Source: Chloroflexota bacterium
GTDB taxonomy: Bacteria > Chloroflexota > Dehalococcoidia > Bin125
Assembly: GCA_026707145.1 (NCBI GenBank)
Contig: JAPOXK010000021.1
Span: 233,588 to 297,587, forward strand
Reading direction: 5' to 3'
DNA length: 64,000 nt
Position numbers and translations under genes: made by a program. Below, one piece after another: positions 9,409-18,949 of this stretch (positions within the stretch are counted from its first letter, which is position 1; the number at the start of each line of letters is the position of its first letter). The notes beneath the pieces were generated by a model, which did no database searches, had not been told where the DNA came from, and saw only the letters and a program-made list of their open reading frames with translations.

Positions 9409-9954
9409 ATGGCAGAAGCCCAGCGCGACCTCGGCCCGCTCAACTCCCTGGAGGCTGAAGCGATCGGCGAGCCCGGCCAGCGCCGGTTTCGCCTCCGCTT
9501 GATCGCTCACGACGAGGTCTCCGCTTCGGTTTGGCTTGAGAAGGAGCAGGTCGATTCGCTGGCTACCGCTGTACGCCGCGTGCTCGCCCAGCATCGGTGG
9601 CCGGGGGAGCGTGGCTGGCCGGATCCGCTCCCGCTTGCCGTGTTCCCCCTAGCTCCGGATATCGACTTCCAAGTCGCTCGCCTCGCGCTTGGGTATGACG
9701 AGAGCAACGGCGCCTTCGCTCTCTACGCCGTGGCCCTCGGCGATACGGACGCACAGGATCCCACGCTGCGCGCAGCTTTCTCGCGGGAGCAGGCGCGCCT
9801 CTTCGCGGCCCAAGCGGAGAGCACCGTCGCCGCCGGCCGACCCCTTTGCCCGCTCTGCGACACGCCTCTCGTAGCCGGCGAAGCTGAGCCCCATCTCTGT
9901 CCGCCCTCCAATGGCCACTCAGACGACGCGCTCTCTTGGATCCCCGATCTCTAA
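9409..9954 (+). CDS. DUF3090 family protein
   Basis: DLGPLNSLEAEAIGEPGQRRFRLRL...EKEQV...GRPLCPLCDTPLVAGEAEPHLCPPSNGH. Confidence 0.85.
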   Translation: MAEAQRDLGPLNSLEAEAIGEPGQRRFRLRLIAHDEVSASVWLEKEQVDSLATAVRRVLAQHRWPGERGWPDPLPLAVFPLAPDIDFQVARLALGYDESNGAFALYAVALGDTDAQDPTLRAAFSREQARLFAAQAESTVAAGRPLCPLCDTPLVAGEAEPHLCPPSNGHSDDALSWIPDL

Positions 9955-10095
9955 ATCCACGCTCCTGGCTCTCTAGCGGCTGGAGGGGATCATGTCCGTG
10001 GCGGCAAAACACCTTGCGCAGCGCCTGCCTGCCTGCCTGCCTCTATAGTTACGGTGCACCAGGAGTTACTGCGCCTTGTGTAAGGAGTTGCCGCC

Positions 10096-10935
10096 ATGAC
10101 TGACCAGGGCTGGGTCCGTCCCGAGTTTCTGACGACGAGCGAGTGGGTCGCTGAGCACGTTGCAGACGACAACGTCGTCGTCGTTGATTGCGACCTGCTG
10201 CCGGCCTACCAGCGCCTCCATATTCCCGGCGCCGTTGCCGCTCGCTCCCGCTACTGGAAGGGCGACGGCAACGATACCGATCTCTTCGGCATCGACGGCG
10301 ATAAGTTCGCTGAGCACCTCGGTAAGATGGGCATCGGCAACGACGACACCATCGTCGCCTACGACGGTTCCGGAGGCGTCTTCGCTGCCCGCTTCTGGTG
10401 GACCCTTGACCGCTACGGCCATACCAACGCCATGCTGCTCGACGGCGGCCTGGATCAGTGGGTGGCGGACGGCCGACCGCTCTCGCGTGAGAACTACCGT
10501 CCCAAGCCCAAGAGCTACCGGGCGGGCGCACAGGACAATCACTGGACCTGCGGCATCGCCGACGTCGCCGGCGCGGCCGAGGACCCCAACGTGATCCTCT
10601 GGGACGTTCGCTCCGACGGTGAATGGACCGGCGCCAACAAACGCGGAACGAAGCGCGGCGGTCGCATCCCCGGCGCGGTGCATCTTGAGTGGTTGAAGCT
10701 CCTCAACGAGCCCGTGCGCACGCTGCGCCCGCCGACGGAGATCCGTGCCGAGCTCGAGGGCTTAGGCGTGACGCCGGAGAAACGCGTCACGACCTACTGA
10801 CAGGGCGGCATCCGTGCGGCGCACGGACTGTTCGTCCTTCGGCTCCTCGGCTACAACCAGATCCAGGTCTACGACGGCTCCTGGCATGAGTACGGCAACG
10901 CCCTCGACCGGCCGATCGAAACGGAGGCGGGATAA
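10096..10935 (+). CDS. Two-domain rhodanese-like sulfurtransferase, probable selenoprotein (TGA at 10798-10800 read as Sec)
   Basis: ORF track stops at 10800 (...GVTPEKRVTTY*), but the same frame continues QGGIRAAHGLFVLRLLGYNQIQVYDGSWHEYGNALDRPIETEAG* to 10935. The TGA occupies the catalytic Cys position of the rhodanese (TYCxGGxRAAH) loop. Confidence 0.85.
10811..10827 (+). promoter_or_regulatory. Candidate bacterial SECIS hairpin (rhodanese)
   Basis: TCCGTGC-GGC-GCACGGA, perfect 7-bp stem, GGC loop starting 18 nt after the TGA. Confidence 0.7.
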
Positions 10936-10961
10936 CGACCTAAGGGGGTTGCTCTCGGAGG

Positions 10962-12587
10962 TTATACCGGAAGCCCCGCCCCCTCCGCCGTTGAGAACCT
11001 CGTCGCGGCAGGGACCTTCGGCAGTCCAGGCATCGTCATGATCTCTCCGGCAATGATCACGAGGAACCCGGCTCCCGCCGCTGGCCGTACCTCCCGCACA
11101 TGGAGGTCGTGCCCCTTTGGCCTGCCGATCAACGCGGGATCGTCCGCAAGCGAGTACTGGGTCTTTGCGACGCAGATCGGCAGTGCCGCCATACCCATGC
11201 GCTCTGCCCGTTCGATCGTCCGCTCCGCCGTTCCCTGATAGACCACGCCGTCCGCTCCATAGACTGATCGCGCCACCGCATCGATCTTTTCCCTGATCGG
11301 ACGCTCCATTACGTAGAGTGGTTGCAACCTTCCTTTACCAGCTTCCAAGGCATCCTGCACCGCGTCCGCCAGTTCCAGGCACGCTTCGCCGCCGTCGTAC
11401 GGCGACAGAGGCGCGGCCCGCACGCCGCGCCGAGCGCAGTGCTCGACTATCGTGGTGATCTCCGCATCGGTGTCATTCGGAAAGCGATTCACGGCGACGA
11501 CCGGCGTCAGGCCATGCTGCTCCATGTTGTCGATATGTGCGTCGAGGTTCGCCAGTCCGCCCGCCAGCGCCTCCAAGTCTTCGATCTCCAACGCCGCGGC
11601 GTTCCGGCCGCCGTGACGCTTGATCGCTCGCGCGGTTGCGACGATCACCGCGACCTGTGGCTGCAATTCGCCGAAGCGCGACACAACATTGAGGAACTTC
11701 TCGGCCCCGAGATCGCTCCCAAACCCGGCTTCCGTCACGACGACTTCGGAGAGTGCCAGCGCAGCCCGAGTCGCCACGATGCTGTTACAGCCCAGCGCGA
11801 TGTTCGCGAAGGGCCCCCCGTGCACGAGTGCAGGTGCTCCTTCGCTGGTTTGCACCAGGTTGGGCCGCACCGCCTGGCGCAGCAATACCGCCATGGCGGC
11901 GTCCACTCCGATCTCCGTGCACCGCACCGGCGTGAAATCACGGGTGTAGCCCACGATCACTGCGCCTAATCGCCGGTGCAGGTCCTCGAAATCCGACGCA
12001 ACCGATAGGATCGCCATCACTTCCGAGGCGGGGGTGATGTCGAACCCTTCTTGCCGTGGCACGCCGTCCGGCGCATTCCCGAGCCCCACTACCACGTGCC
12101 GCAGCGCACGATCGTTGATATCCAGGCAACGCCGCCACGTCACCCGGCGTACGTCGAGACCCAGCGGGTTGCCGTGGAAGATCGAAGCGTCCACAGCCGC
12201 AGCCAATAGATTGTTGGCTGCGGTGACGGCGTGCAGATCGCCCGTGAAGTGCAGGTTGATCTCATCCGCGGGCAGCAGCTGCGCGCCACCTCCGCCGGTC
12301 CCTCCGCCCTTGATCCCCATCACCGGTCCGATCGACGGCTCACGCAGGCACACCGCCGCCCCCACTCCGCGCCGCCGTAAGCCCTGCGTCAGCCCGATCG
12401 ACGTCGTCGTCTTGCCCTCACCCGCAGTCGTGGGCGTCATCCCAGTGACGAGGACCAGCTGGCCCTGCCCTTGGAGGCGCAAGCGCTCCAGCGTCGCAGC
12501 GCTCAGCTTCGCCTTGTACGGCCCGTACTGCTCCAGATCATCGGGCGCCAGCCCCAGATCTGCCCCGACCTCGGTAATTGCTCGCAT
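10962..12587 (-). CDS. fhs: Formate--tetrahydrofolate ligase
   Basis: TGMTPTTAGEGKTTTSIGLTQGLRRRG P-loop region, EPSIGPVMGIKGGGTGGGGAQLLPADEINLHFTGDLHAVTAANNLLAA. Confidence 0.95.
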   Translation of the reverse strand: MRAITEVGADLGLAPDDLEQYGPYKAKLSAATLERLRLQGQGQLVLVTGMTPTTAGEGKTTTSIGLTQGLRRRGVGAAVCLREPSIGPVMGIKGGGTGGGGAQLLPADEINLHFTGDLHAVTAANNLLAAAVDASIFHGNPLGLDVRRVTWRRCLDINDRALRHVVVGLGNAPDGVPRQEGFDITPASEVMAILSVASDFEDLHRRLGAVIVGYTRDFTPVRCTEIGVDAAMAVLLRQAVRPNLVQTSEGAPALVHGGPFANIALGCNSIVATRAALALSEVVVTEAGFGSDLGAEKFLNVVSRFGELQPQVAVIVATARAIKRHGGRNAAALEIEDLEALAGGLANLDAHIDNMEQHGLTPVVAVNRFPNDTDAEITTIVEHCARRGVRAAPLSPYDGGEACLELADAVQDALEAGKGRLQPLYVMERPIREKIDAVARSVYGADGVVYQGTAERTIERAERMGMAALPICVAKTQYSLADDPALIGRPKGHDLHVREVRPAAGAGFLVIIAGEIMTMPGLPKVPAATRFSTAEGAGLPV

Positions 12588-12618
12588 GCACGTCTCCCTA
12601 CGGAGCCGACGATACCAC

Positions 12619-13026
12619 TCACTCCACGTCCACTTCGGCATCCGTAAGCTTGCGCGAGTTGGCGAAGACTGACACCAGCCACTCCCCTCGTCGCTCCAAC
12701 GTCAGCGGGATCACTATCACCCGCCAGGGAGCCGAAACGGGCTGGTCGAACTCGATCAGCGGCTGAAATGAGCCTCCCACCCGCCGCGCGGCCCGCAACG
12801 TCACGAACGCTTCGGTGCGTGGCTCCGGGACCTGCAAGCGCACAAGGAACTCACGCCCCGCTGTGACCGGGCCCTCCACTTGTTCGGTGACGGGCTGCTG
12901 TGCGAGCCGGGTCTCGACCGCGTACCCCAGGGTGATGTCGCCCCGCTCGCCGCCGAAGCAGCCTGCCGTCGCGATTAACAGGACAAGTCCGAGCCCCAGT
13001 CCGGCTCCACGGCACCGCGTCGTCAC
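12619..13026 (-). CDS. Putative lipoprotein
   Basis: GTG start overlapping upstream stop (GTGA); LVLLIATAGCFGGERGD lipobox; beta-rich remainder. Confidence 0.6.
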   Translation of the reverse strand: MTTRCRGAGLGLGLVLLIATAGCFGGERGDITLGYAVETRLAQQPVTEQVEGPVTAGREFLVRLQVPEPRTEAFVTLRAARRVGGSFQPLIEFDQPVSAPWRVIVIPLTLERRGEWLVSVFANSRKLTDAEVDVE

Positions 13027-13541
13027 TCCTGCGGGTAGCGCCAAGGCGGCGGCTGTTCCGCGTCCTGGTCCATCGTCCATTGCGGGATGGCGATCCCTTC
13101 GCCTGCGTCCACGAACACCATGCGCACCCGCGTTCCAATCCCTACCTGCCTCACGAGCTCGGGCGGCGCTGGTTCCCCATCGGCGGTCACGAGGTTCGCC
13201 AGCACGCGCAGCGCGTCGTGCTCCGTGGGGGCGCCCTTCTGAGTATCCAAGTCGACCAAGAGGAACAGATAGGGCGTATGTGCCTTCCAGGCCGGCTGGA
13301 TGGCATGATGCACCTCGCCGTACGAGTGCACCGCTCCTTTCCCTTCCACGGGATGCCATTCCGACTCCATGCCCATGCACCAAGGGCACCCCGTCGTGGG
13401 TGGATAGCGCAGCAGATGGCAATTGCCGCATCGCTGCAGCCGGAAGTCATGCGTCGCGCAGTACTGGAAGTACGCCAGGTTCTGCTCGTCGTTCTCGGGA
13501 ATCGCCAGGTTCATTCCCAAATACGTCCCGGTGACGGTCAC
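13023..13541 (-). CDS. DUF35/Zn-ribbon OB-fold protein
   Basis: LQRCGNCHLLRYPPTTGCPWCMGMESEWHPVEGKGAVHSY followed by OB-fold pattern; adjacent to thiolase-like gene as typical. Confidence 0.88.
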   Translation of the reverse strand: MTVTGTYLGMNLAIPENDEQNLAYFQYCATHDFRLQRCGNCHLLRYPPTTGCPWCMGMESEWHPVEGKGAVHSYGEVHHAIQPAWKAHTPYLFLLVDLDTQKGAPTEHDALRVLANLVTADGEPAPPELVRQVGIGTRVRMVFVDAGEGIAIPQWTMDQDAEQPPPWRYPQE

Positions 13542-13543
13542 GG

Positions 13544-14797
13544 CTATCCTTTCCGCAGGACTGCCGCGGAGCAGGTGATCGGCCCCGCCCAGCCGATGTT
13601 GGCCGTCACCGCCACATCCTTCACCTGGCGGCAGCCGCCCGCACGATAGTCATAGCTGTGCTCGGGATTACCGTTCGCGCCGATAGGACAGGAGTCGTCG
13701 ATCTCGCCGCGTAGTTGGCGCACATTCTCGATCACCAAGTTCATCCCGTGGGTGTAGCCCTCGCAGAGATGCCCACCGCTCGTGTTGTTGGGACGTGCGC
13801 CGCCCAAGCGCATGACGCCGCTGCTGACGTACTCCCCCCCGGCGCCCTTCTCGCAGAAGCCGAAGTCTTCCAGTCCCAGCAGCGTCGTGAAGGTGAAGGC
13901 GTCGTAGGCGCCCGTCACGTCGATCTCCTCCGGCCCCAGCCCCGCGTTCGGCCACAGGATCTTGCTGGCGTAGCGGGCGGCCCACGATGAGATCGGGCCG
14001 TGCTGGTAATGCATGTCCATCCGTGGCCAGTTACAGCGCCCCACTACTCCCAGCACGCGCGCTGGCGTATGCCGGTAGTCGTAGGCGCGCTGTGCGTTGG
14101 TCACGATGATCGCCGTGCCGTTATCCGTCTCCAGACAACAGTCCAGCAAGTGCAGCGGCTTTACGATCATGCGGCTCGAGAGCACGTCGTCGACGGTCAC
14201 GCGGCGGGGATAGAGCGCCTTGGGGTTATTCGAGGCGTGCTCGCTATGGATGACTTTCACCATGGCGACCTGCTCCGGCGTGGTGCCGTAGTCGTACATG
14301 TGGCGCATGAAGGAAAAGGCGAAGCGCTGTCCGGCGCTGAAGAAACCATAGGGAGCCATGTGCAAGCCGTCGCCGGAGATGGTCGACGGCGTCCGGCCGG
14401 TTGCCCCGATCCGCCTTCCGGAGTAGCCGTTCATCGCCCGGTAGATGCACACCATCTGGCACATGCCCGCTTCCATGGCGCCGATCGCCAGCCCGAGCAA
14501 AGCCTCCGTGCTGCTCCCGCCGCCGAAACAGTCCATGTAGAAGTTCAGCCGGATACCGAGGTCGCCGGCGATGAAGGGAGTCGCCGTCGAGTCTCCGATG
14601 GAGTACGACAGCATTCCGTCGATCTCGCCCGGCTCGACTCCGGCGTCCGCGATCGCGTTCCGGATCGCCCAGGTCCCCAGCGCCCGCGTGGTCTTGCCCG
14701 AGCCGCGCATGAACGGGGTCTCCCCCACGCCGATGATCGCGTACTTGTCGCGCAGGTACTGCGGGGTCGTGCCGTCGACCGGCTTGGCTTCGGCCAT
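13544..14797 (-). CDS. Thiolase-like / lipid-transfer family acetyl-CoA acetyltransferase
   Basis: YAIIGVGETPFMRGSGKTTRALGTWAIRNAIADAGVEPGEIDGML; PNNTSGGHLCEGYTHGMNLVIENVRQLRGE. Confidence 0.88.
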   Translation of the reverse strand: MAEAKPVDGTTPQYLRDKYAIIGVGETPFMRGSGKTTRALGTWAIRNAIADAGVEPGEIDGMLSYSIGDSTATPFIAGDLGIRLNFYMDCFGGGSSTEALLGLAIGAMEAGMCQMVCIYRAMNGYSGRRIGATGRTPSTISGDGLHMAPYGFFSAGQRFAFSFMRHMYDYGTTPEQVAMVKVIHSEHASNNPKALYPRRVTVDDVLSSRMIVKPLHLLDCCLETDNGTAIIVTNAQRAYDYRHTPARVLGVVGRCNWPRMDMHYQHGPISSWAARYASKILWPNAGLGPEEIDVTGAYDAFTFTTLLGLEDFGFCEKGAGGEYVSSGVMRLGGARPNNTSGGHLCEGYTHGMNLVIENVRQLRGEIDDSCPIGANGNPEHSYDYRAGGCRQVKDVAVTANIGWAGPITCSAAVLRKG

Positions 14798-14802
14798 CGT
14801 GA

Positions 14803-15777
14803 TCACAACCCCGCCGCGCGCACGAGAGGCACGACCTCGCGCGCGAACCGGGTCAGGCCTTCTTGGTCGTAGGGGGGGTCCGTCAGTAGGACGATGTGAT
14901 CGACGCCCAGCTCCGCGAACTCCCCGATCTGCTCCGCAATCTCCTCCGGTGACCCTGCGAGCGCCTGGTTGATCAGCTCTTCGAAGCCCTCCGGCAGCTC
15001 TTCCCCGCTGGCCGTGCCCTCCGTCATCATCGCCGCCCGTGCCGCCTCGCTGCTCCTGTCGATGCGCATTCGCGCCGCCAGAGAGCGCCGCACGCTTCTC
15101 GGGTCCCGCCCCTCTTGCTCGCAGTACTGGTCGAGGAGGGCGAGCCGCTCCAGGTAGTCCTCGCGCGGCAGCGTCCAAACGTTCCAGCCGTCCGCGTATT
15201 TCGCCGCCATGCGCAGCGTGTACTTCTTCCCCCGGCCGCCGATCCAGAGGGGCAGATGCGGCTGCTGCACCGGTTTCGGTTGGAACGGCGCGTCCCGAAT
15301 CGTGTAGTAAGCCCCCTCGAAGGTTGTCCGGTCCTGCGTCCATAGCGACTGCATGACCTGGATCGCTTCGTCCATCTGCGCCAGCCGCTCCGGCAGCGGC
15401 GCCCACTCGATCCCATAGTGCCGGAACTCCGGCTCCCACCAGCCTGCCCCCAGCGCCATCTCGAGGCGCCCACCGCTCAGCTGATCGACCGTGACCGCCA
15501 TCTTGGCCGTCACGATCGGTGGCCGGAACGGGTTGCAGGGCACCAGCACCCCCGCGCGGATGCGGGGCACTTGCGTCATCAGCGCGGCCAGCGTGGTCCA
15601 ACCCTCCAAGTTCGGGCCCTCCGGGTTCGAGAACAGCGGCATCAAGTGGTCGTACGTCCAGGCGTGGTCCAACCCCTCTCGCTCCACGAGTTGCCAAGTC
15701 GCGAGCACCTCGTCGAACGTCGTCTGGTGCAGGTTGGTTTGAATCCCAAACTCGATTGGCCGGCCCGTGGGCGCCAT
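14803..15777 (-). CDS. LLM-class (luciferase-like) flavin/F420-dependent oxidoreductase
   Basis: DHAWTYDHLMPLF, LSGGRLEMALGAGWWEPEF, RLAQMDEAIQVMQSLW. The ORF track fuses this region with the thiolase in another frame. Confidence 0.9.
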   Translation of the reverse strand: MAPTGRPIEFGIQTNLHQTTFDEVLATWQLVEREGLDHAWTYDHLMPLFSNPEGPNLEGWTTLAALMTQVPRIRAGVLVPCNPFRPPIVTAKMAVTVDQLSGGRLEMALGAGWWEPEFRHYGIEWAPLPERLAQMDEAIQVMQSLWTQDRTTFEGAYYTIRDAPFQPKPVQQPHLPLWIGGRGKKYTLRMAAKYADGWNVWTLPREDYLERLALLDQYCEQEGRDPRSVRRSLAARMRIDRSSEAARAAMMTEGTASGEELPEGFEELINQALAGSPEEIAEQIGEFAELGVDHIVLLTDPPYDQEGLTRFAREVVPLVRAAGL

Positions 15778-15846
15778 GTGCCGCTTCCCTTCGCTGCGCT
15801 CGGAGCAACGGCGCCCATACTAGCGCGGCGCCCCGATCCAGGCTGG

Positions 15847-17748
15847 CTAATCCTCGAGGGTGGTCAGATCCCCGGGATCGATGCCCAGCTCCCGCGCCTT
15901 CAGCACCCGGCGCATGATCTTGCCGCTCCGCGTCTTCGGCAGCGAGGGCACGAAGTCGATCGCCTTGGGGGTCGCGATCGGCCCCAGCGTGTTGCGCACC
16001 TGCTCGAATAGCTGCTTATGGAGGGCATCGCTGGGCTGAGATCCCGCTCGCAGCACCACGAAGGCCTTGATCTCCTCGCCCTTGATCGCGTCGGGGATTC
16101 CGATCACGCCGGCCTCCCCCACTGCGGGGTGCGACACCAAAGCGCTCTCCACGTCGGCCGTGCCGATCCGGTGCCCCGCCACGTTCAAGACATCGTCGGC
16201 GCGTCCCAGCACCGCGAAGTAACCGTCGCCATCCCGCGTCGCAACATCGCCTGCCGTGTAGACGCCCGGGATCAGGCTGTAGTACTCCTGGTAGCGCGCG
16301 TCGTTGTTCCAGATCGTCTGCAGCATGTGAGGCCAGCTGTTCTGGAGGACCAGGAAGCCGCCGTGCCCGTCCGCTACGGGCTTCCCTTCCCGGTCCACGA
16401 CCTCCGCGCGCACGCCGGGCAGCGGCCGCCCGACGCGCCCGATCTTGGCGACATCCGCAGGCAGAGTCCCCAGCGTCGGCCCGCCAGTCTCCGTCTGCCA
16501 CCAGTTATCGCAGACCGGTCCGCGATCTCGCATGACATGCCGGTAGGCCCAGATCTGCGCCTCCGGGTTGAGCGGCTCGCCTGCGCAGATCAGGATCGTG
16601 AGACTGTCGAGGTCGTACTTCGCCGGATACTTCCCGCCGAACCGCATGAACATTCGCAGCGCGGTGGGCGCCGTGAACAGCGTCGTCACGGCGTACCGCT
16701 CGATGATCGACCAGACGACGCCGGGATCCGGGTAGTCCGGCGCTCCCTCGCGCACTACCTGCGTCACGCCGTTGATCCAGGGTCCGTAGACGATGCACGA
16801 GTGACCCACGATCCAGCCGATATCGCTCGTGCACCAGTAGATGGTTTCCGGTTTCAGGTTGTAGGCGATCCTCGTGTTGCGCGCCACGCCGACCATGTAG
16901 CCCGCATGCGGATAGACCACACCCTTCGGCGTCCCCGTGGTTCCCGACGTGTAGAGGATGAACAGCGGGTCCGAGGCTTCCATCGGCTCCGCCTCCGCTT
17001 CGTCGGACGCGTCCGCCAGCGCCGGAACGAGATCGATCGCCCCCTGCGGCAGCGCCGTCTCGGGGCTCCGCCGGTGCAGGATCACCCGCCGCACGGGCGT
17101 TTCCCCGGAGAGCGCCTCGCTCGCGATCGACCACAAGTCGACCGTCTTCCCTCGCCGGACGCCTTGGTCGGCGACGATCAGCGCCGTCGCACCCGCGTCC
17201 TCGATGCGCGACCGCAAGGCCGTTGCCGCGAGTCCGGCATACACCACCGAGTGGATGGCGCCGATGCGCGCGCAGGCGAGCATGGCTGCCATGCCTTCCG
17301 GCGTCAGCGGCATGTAGATACAGACCCGGTCCCCCTTCTGCACTCCGGCCCGGCGCAGCACATTGGCGAATCGATTCACGAACCGCGCCAGCTCCTCGAA
17401 GGTGAACCGACGCTCCTCACCCTCCTCGCTCACCCAGATCAGTGCCGTTTTGGTGCGATTGGCCCCTTCGAGGTGCCGGTCCAGCACATTCTGCGTGATG
17501 TTGCAGCGCGATCCCGCGAACCACTCCGTGTGGTTGCGCTCGTCTTCGACCCGCAGCTCTCGCCACGGCTCGATCCAAGTCAGCTCGCGCGCGACCCTCG
17601 CCCAGTAGGCCTCGGTGTCGGCGTCTGCCACCTCGTAGGCCGTACGCCAGTCGGGCAAGATGGCATTGAGCCGGGTCGCCGCGACCGGCGCAACCCTCTC
17701 GCCTGCGTCCAGTAGACCGCGGAACTCCCCACCCGTCGCGTCTGCCAT
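15847..17748 (-). CDS. acs: Acetyl-CoA synthetase-like AMP-forming ligase
   Basis: LFILYTSGTTGTPKGVVYPHAGYMV, WWQTETGG, YFAVLGRADDVLNVAGHRIGTADVESAL, KTRSGKIMRR. Confidence 0.92.
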   Translation of the reverse strand: MADATGGEFRGLLDAGERVAPVAATRLNAILPDWRTAYEVADADTEAYWARVARELTWIEPWRELRVEDERNHTEWFAGSRCNITQNVLDRHLEGANRTKTALIWVSEEGEERRFTFEELARFVNRFANVLRRAGVQKGDRVCIYMPLTPEGMAAMLACARIGAIHSVVYAGLAATALRSRIEDAGATALIVADQGVRRGKTVDLWSIASEALSGETPVRRVILHRRSPETALPQGAIDLVPALADASDEAEAEPMEASDPLFILYTSGTTGTPKGVVYPHAGYMVGVARNTRIAYNLKPETIYWCTSDIGWIVGHSCIVYGPWINGVTQVVREGAPDYPDPGVVWSIIERYAVTTLFTAPTALRMFMRFGGKYPAKYDLDSLTILICAGEPLNPEAQIWAYRHVMRDRGPVCDNWWQTETGGPTLGTLPADVAKIGRVGRPLPGVRAEVVDREGKPVADGHGGFLVLQNSWPHMLQTIWNNDARYQEYYSLIPGVYTAGDVATRDGDGYFAVLGRADDVLNVAGHRIGTADVESALVSHPAVGEAGVIGIPDAIKGEEIKAFVVLRAGSQPSDALHKQLFEQVRNTLGPIATPKAIDFVPSLPKTRSGKIMRRVLKARELGIDPGDLTTLED

Positions 17749-17877
17749 GCTGATCTCCCGGCGCTCCGTCCGGATATCCGAAGCGCACCCAGAATTCTAG
17801 GAGCGCTCCACACCGCCGGACCAGGCAGCGCGGGACCCGGTGGCGCGAGTTCGTGAGCGGCTTCCCTAGGGTCGGCG

Positions 17878-18786
17878 CTAGAAGAGCTGCCCCATCTCCC
17901 GACCGATGGCGCGCAGGCGCTCTACCCGCTGCTCGGTGGGCGGGTGGCTGGAAAACCAGCGGCCCATCCCGCCCGCGAACGGATTGATGATGAACAGATG
18001 CTCGACCGCCGCGTTCGTCGTGCTCGCCGTAGCCGGACGCATCTGCTGCACCCGCTGATTGGCGAGCTGCAGCTTAGCCAAGGCCGATGCGAGCGCTTCC
18101 GGGTCCTGAGAATTCCGGGCCCCGGTCGCATCCGCGCTGAACTCGCGTGCCCGCGAGATCGCCAGCTTGATCAGTGTCGCCACGATGGGCGCGATAATCG
18201 CGAGCGCCAGCATGCCCGCGAGCTGTCCGATCTCTCCCCCGCCCCGGTCGTCGCGCCCACCGCCTGCGAACATGAAGCCAAAGAGCAATCCAAAGCGCGC
18301 GACCATCGCGATCAGCAAGATCGCGGTCGCGATCATCGCCACGATCGTGTTGATGAGCGTGTCGCGGTTCTTCACATGCGCCAACTCGTGCGCGAACACG
18401 CCGGCTAATTCACGCTCCGTGAGCAGCCCCATGATCCCAGTCGTCGCCGCAACCGCAGCGTGATTGGGGCTGCGCCCAGTTGCGAACGCGTTGGGCGCGG
18501 GATTCTGAACGATGTAGACCTTGGGTTTGGGGAGCTTCGCCTCATGGGCCGCCCGCTCCACGATTCGGTGCAGTTGGGGCGCCTCGGCCGCACTGACTTC
18601 GCGGGCGTGCATCATCGTCAACACGGCGCTGTCGGATTTCCAATACGCGAAGAAGTTCATGGCAAAGGCGATCACGGCCGCGATCACCAGTCCGACGTAG
18701 CCACCCATCAGCATCCCTGCGACCAGTAACAGGCCGCTTAGCAGCACGATCAAGAAGAGCGTCTTGACCCCGTTCGTCCCGATCAC
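17878..18786 (-). CDS. htpX: HtpX-type zinc metalloprotease
   Basis: GVFAHELAHVKNRDTL (HExxH), TM segments, EFSADATGARNSQDPEALASAL. Confidence 0.92.
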   Translation of the reverse strand: MIGTNGVKTLFLIVLLSGLLLVAGMLMGGYVGLVIAAVIAFAMNFFAYWKSDSAVLTMMHAREVSAAEAPQLHRIVERAAHEAKLPKPKVYIVQNPAPNAFATGRSPNHAAVAATTGIMGLLTERELAGVFAHELAHVKNRDTLINTIVAMIATAILLIAMVARFGLLFGFMFAGGGRDDRGGGEIGQLAGMLALAIIAPIVATLIKLAISRAREFSADATGARNSQDPEALASALAKLQLANQRVQQMRPATASTTNAAVEHLFIINPFAGGMGRWFSSHPPTEQRVERLRAIGREMGQLF

Positions 18787-18949
18787 TCCAACGACTCCTT
18801 ACACCGCTATTAGCCGCATTGCGAGGCGCTGCGCCGGCCAGGCGCTGCAGCGGTCACGGCAGGGGTAGGGTATCAGGCATGCCGCCGGATCCATCCGCTT
18901 GGGACTCGTGCGATGGAGCCGTGTACGCCGGACGGGCCTCGCGAGAGAG

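Noticed and set aside
10798-10800. In-frame TGA as a genome-wide TGA=Trp/Gly reassignment
   Set aside because: TGA is used as a normal terminator elsewhere (for example the epimerase stop at 462-464), and the two internal TGAs fall only at catalytic Cys positions, which fits selenocysteine instead.
13544-15808. Single 754-aa ORF in track
   Set aside because: Its first ~320 residues are out-of-frame translation of the LLM oxidoreductase; the real thiolase-like gene starts near 14797.
16018-17715. 565-aa plus-strand ORF opposite acs
   Set aside because: Arg/His-rich low-information translation fully antisense to a well-conserved acetyl-CoA synthetase; typical GC-rich shadow ORF.
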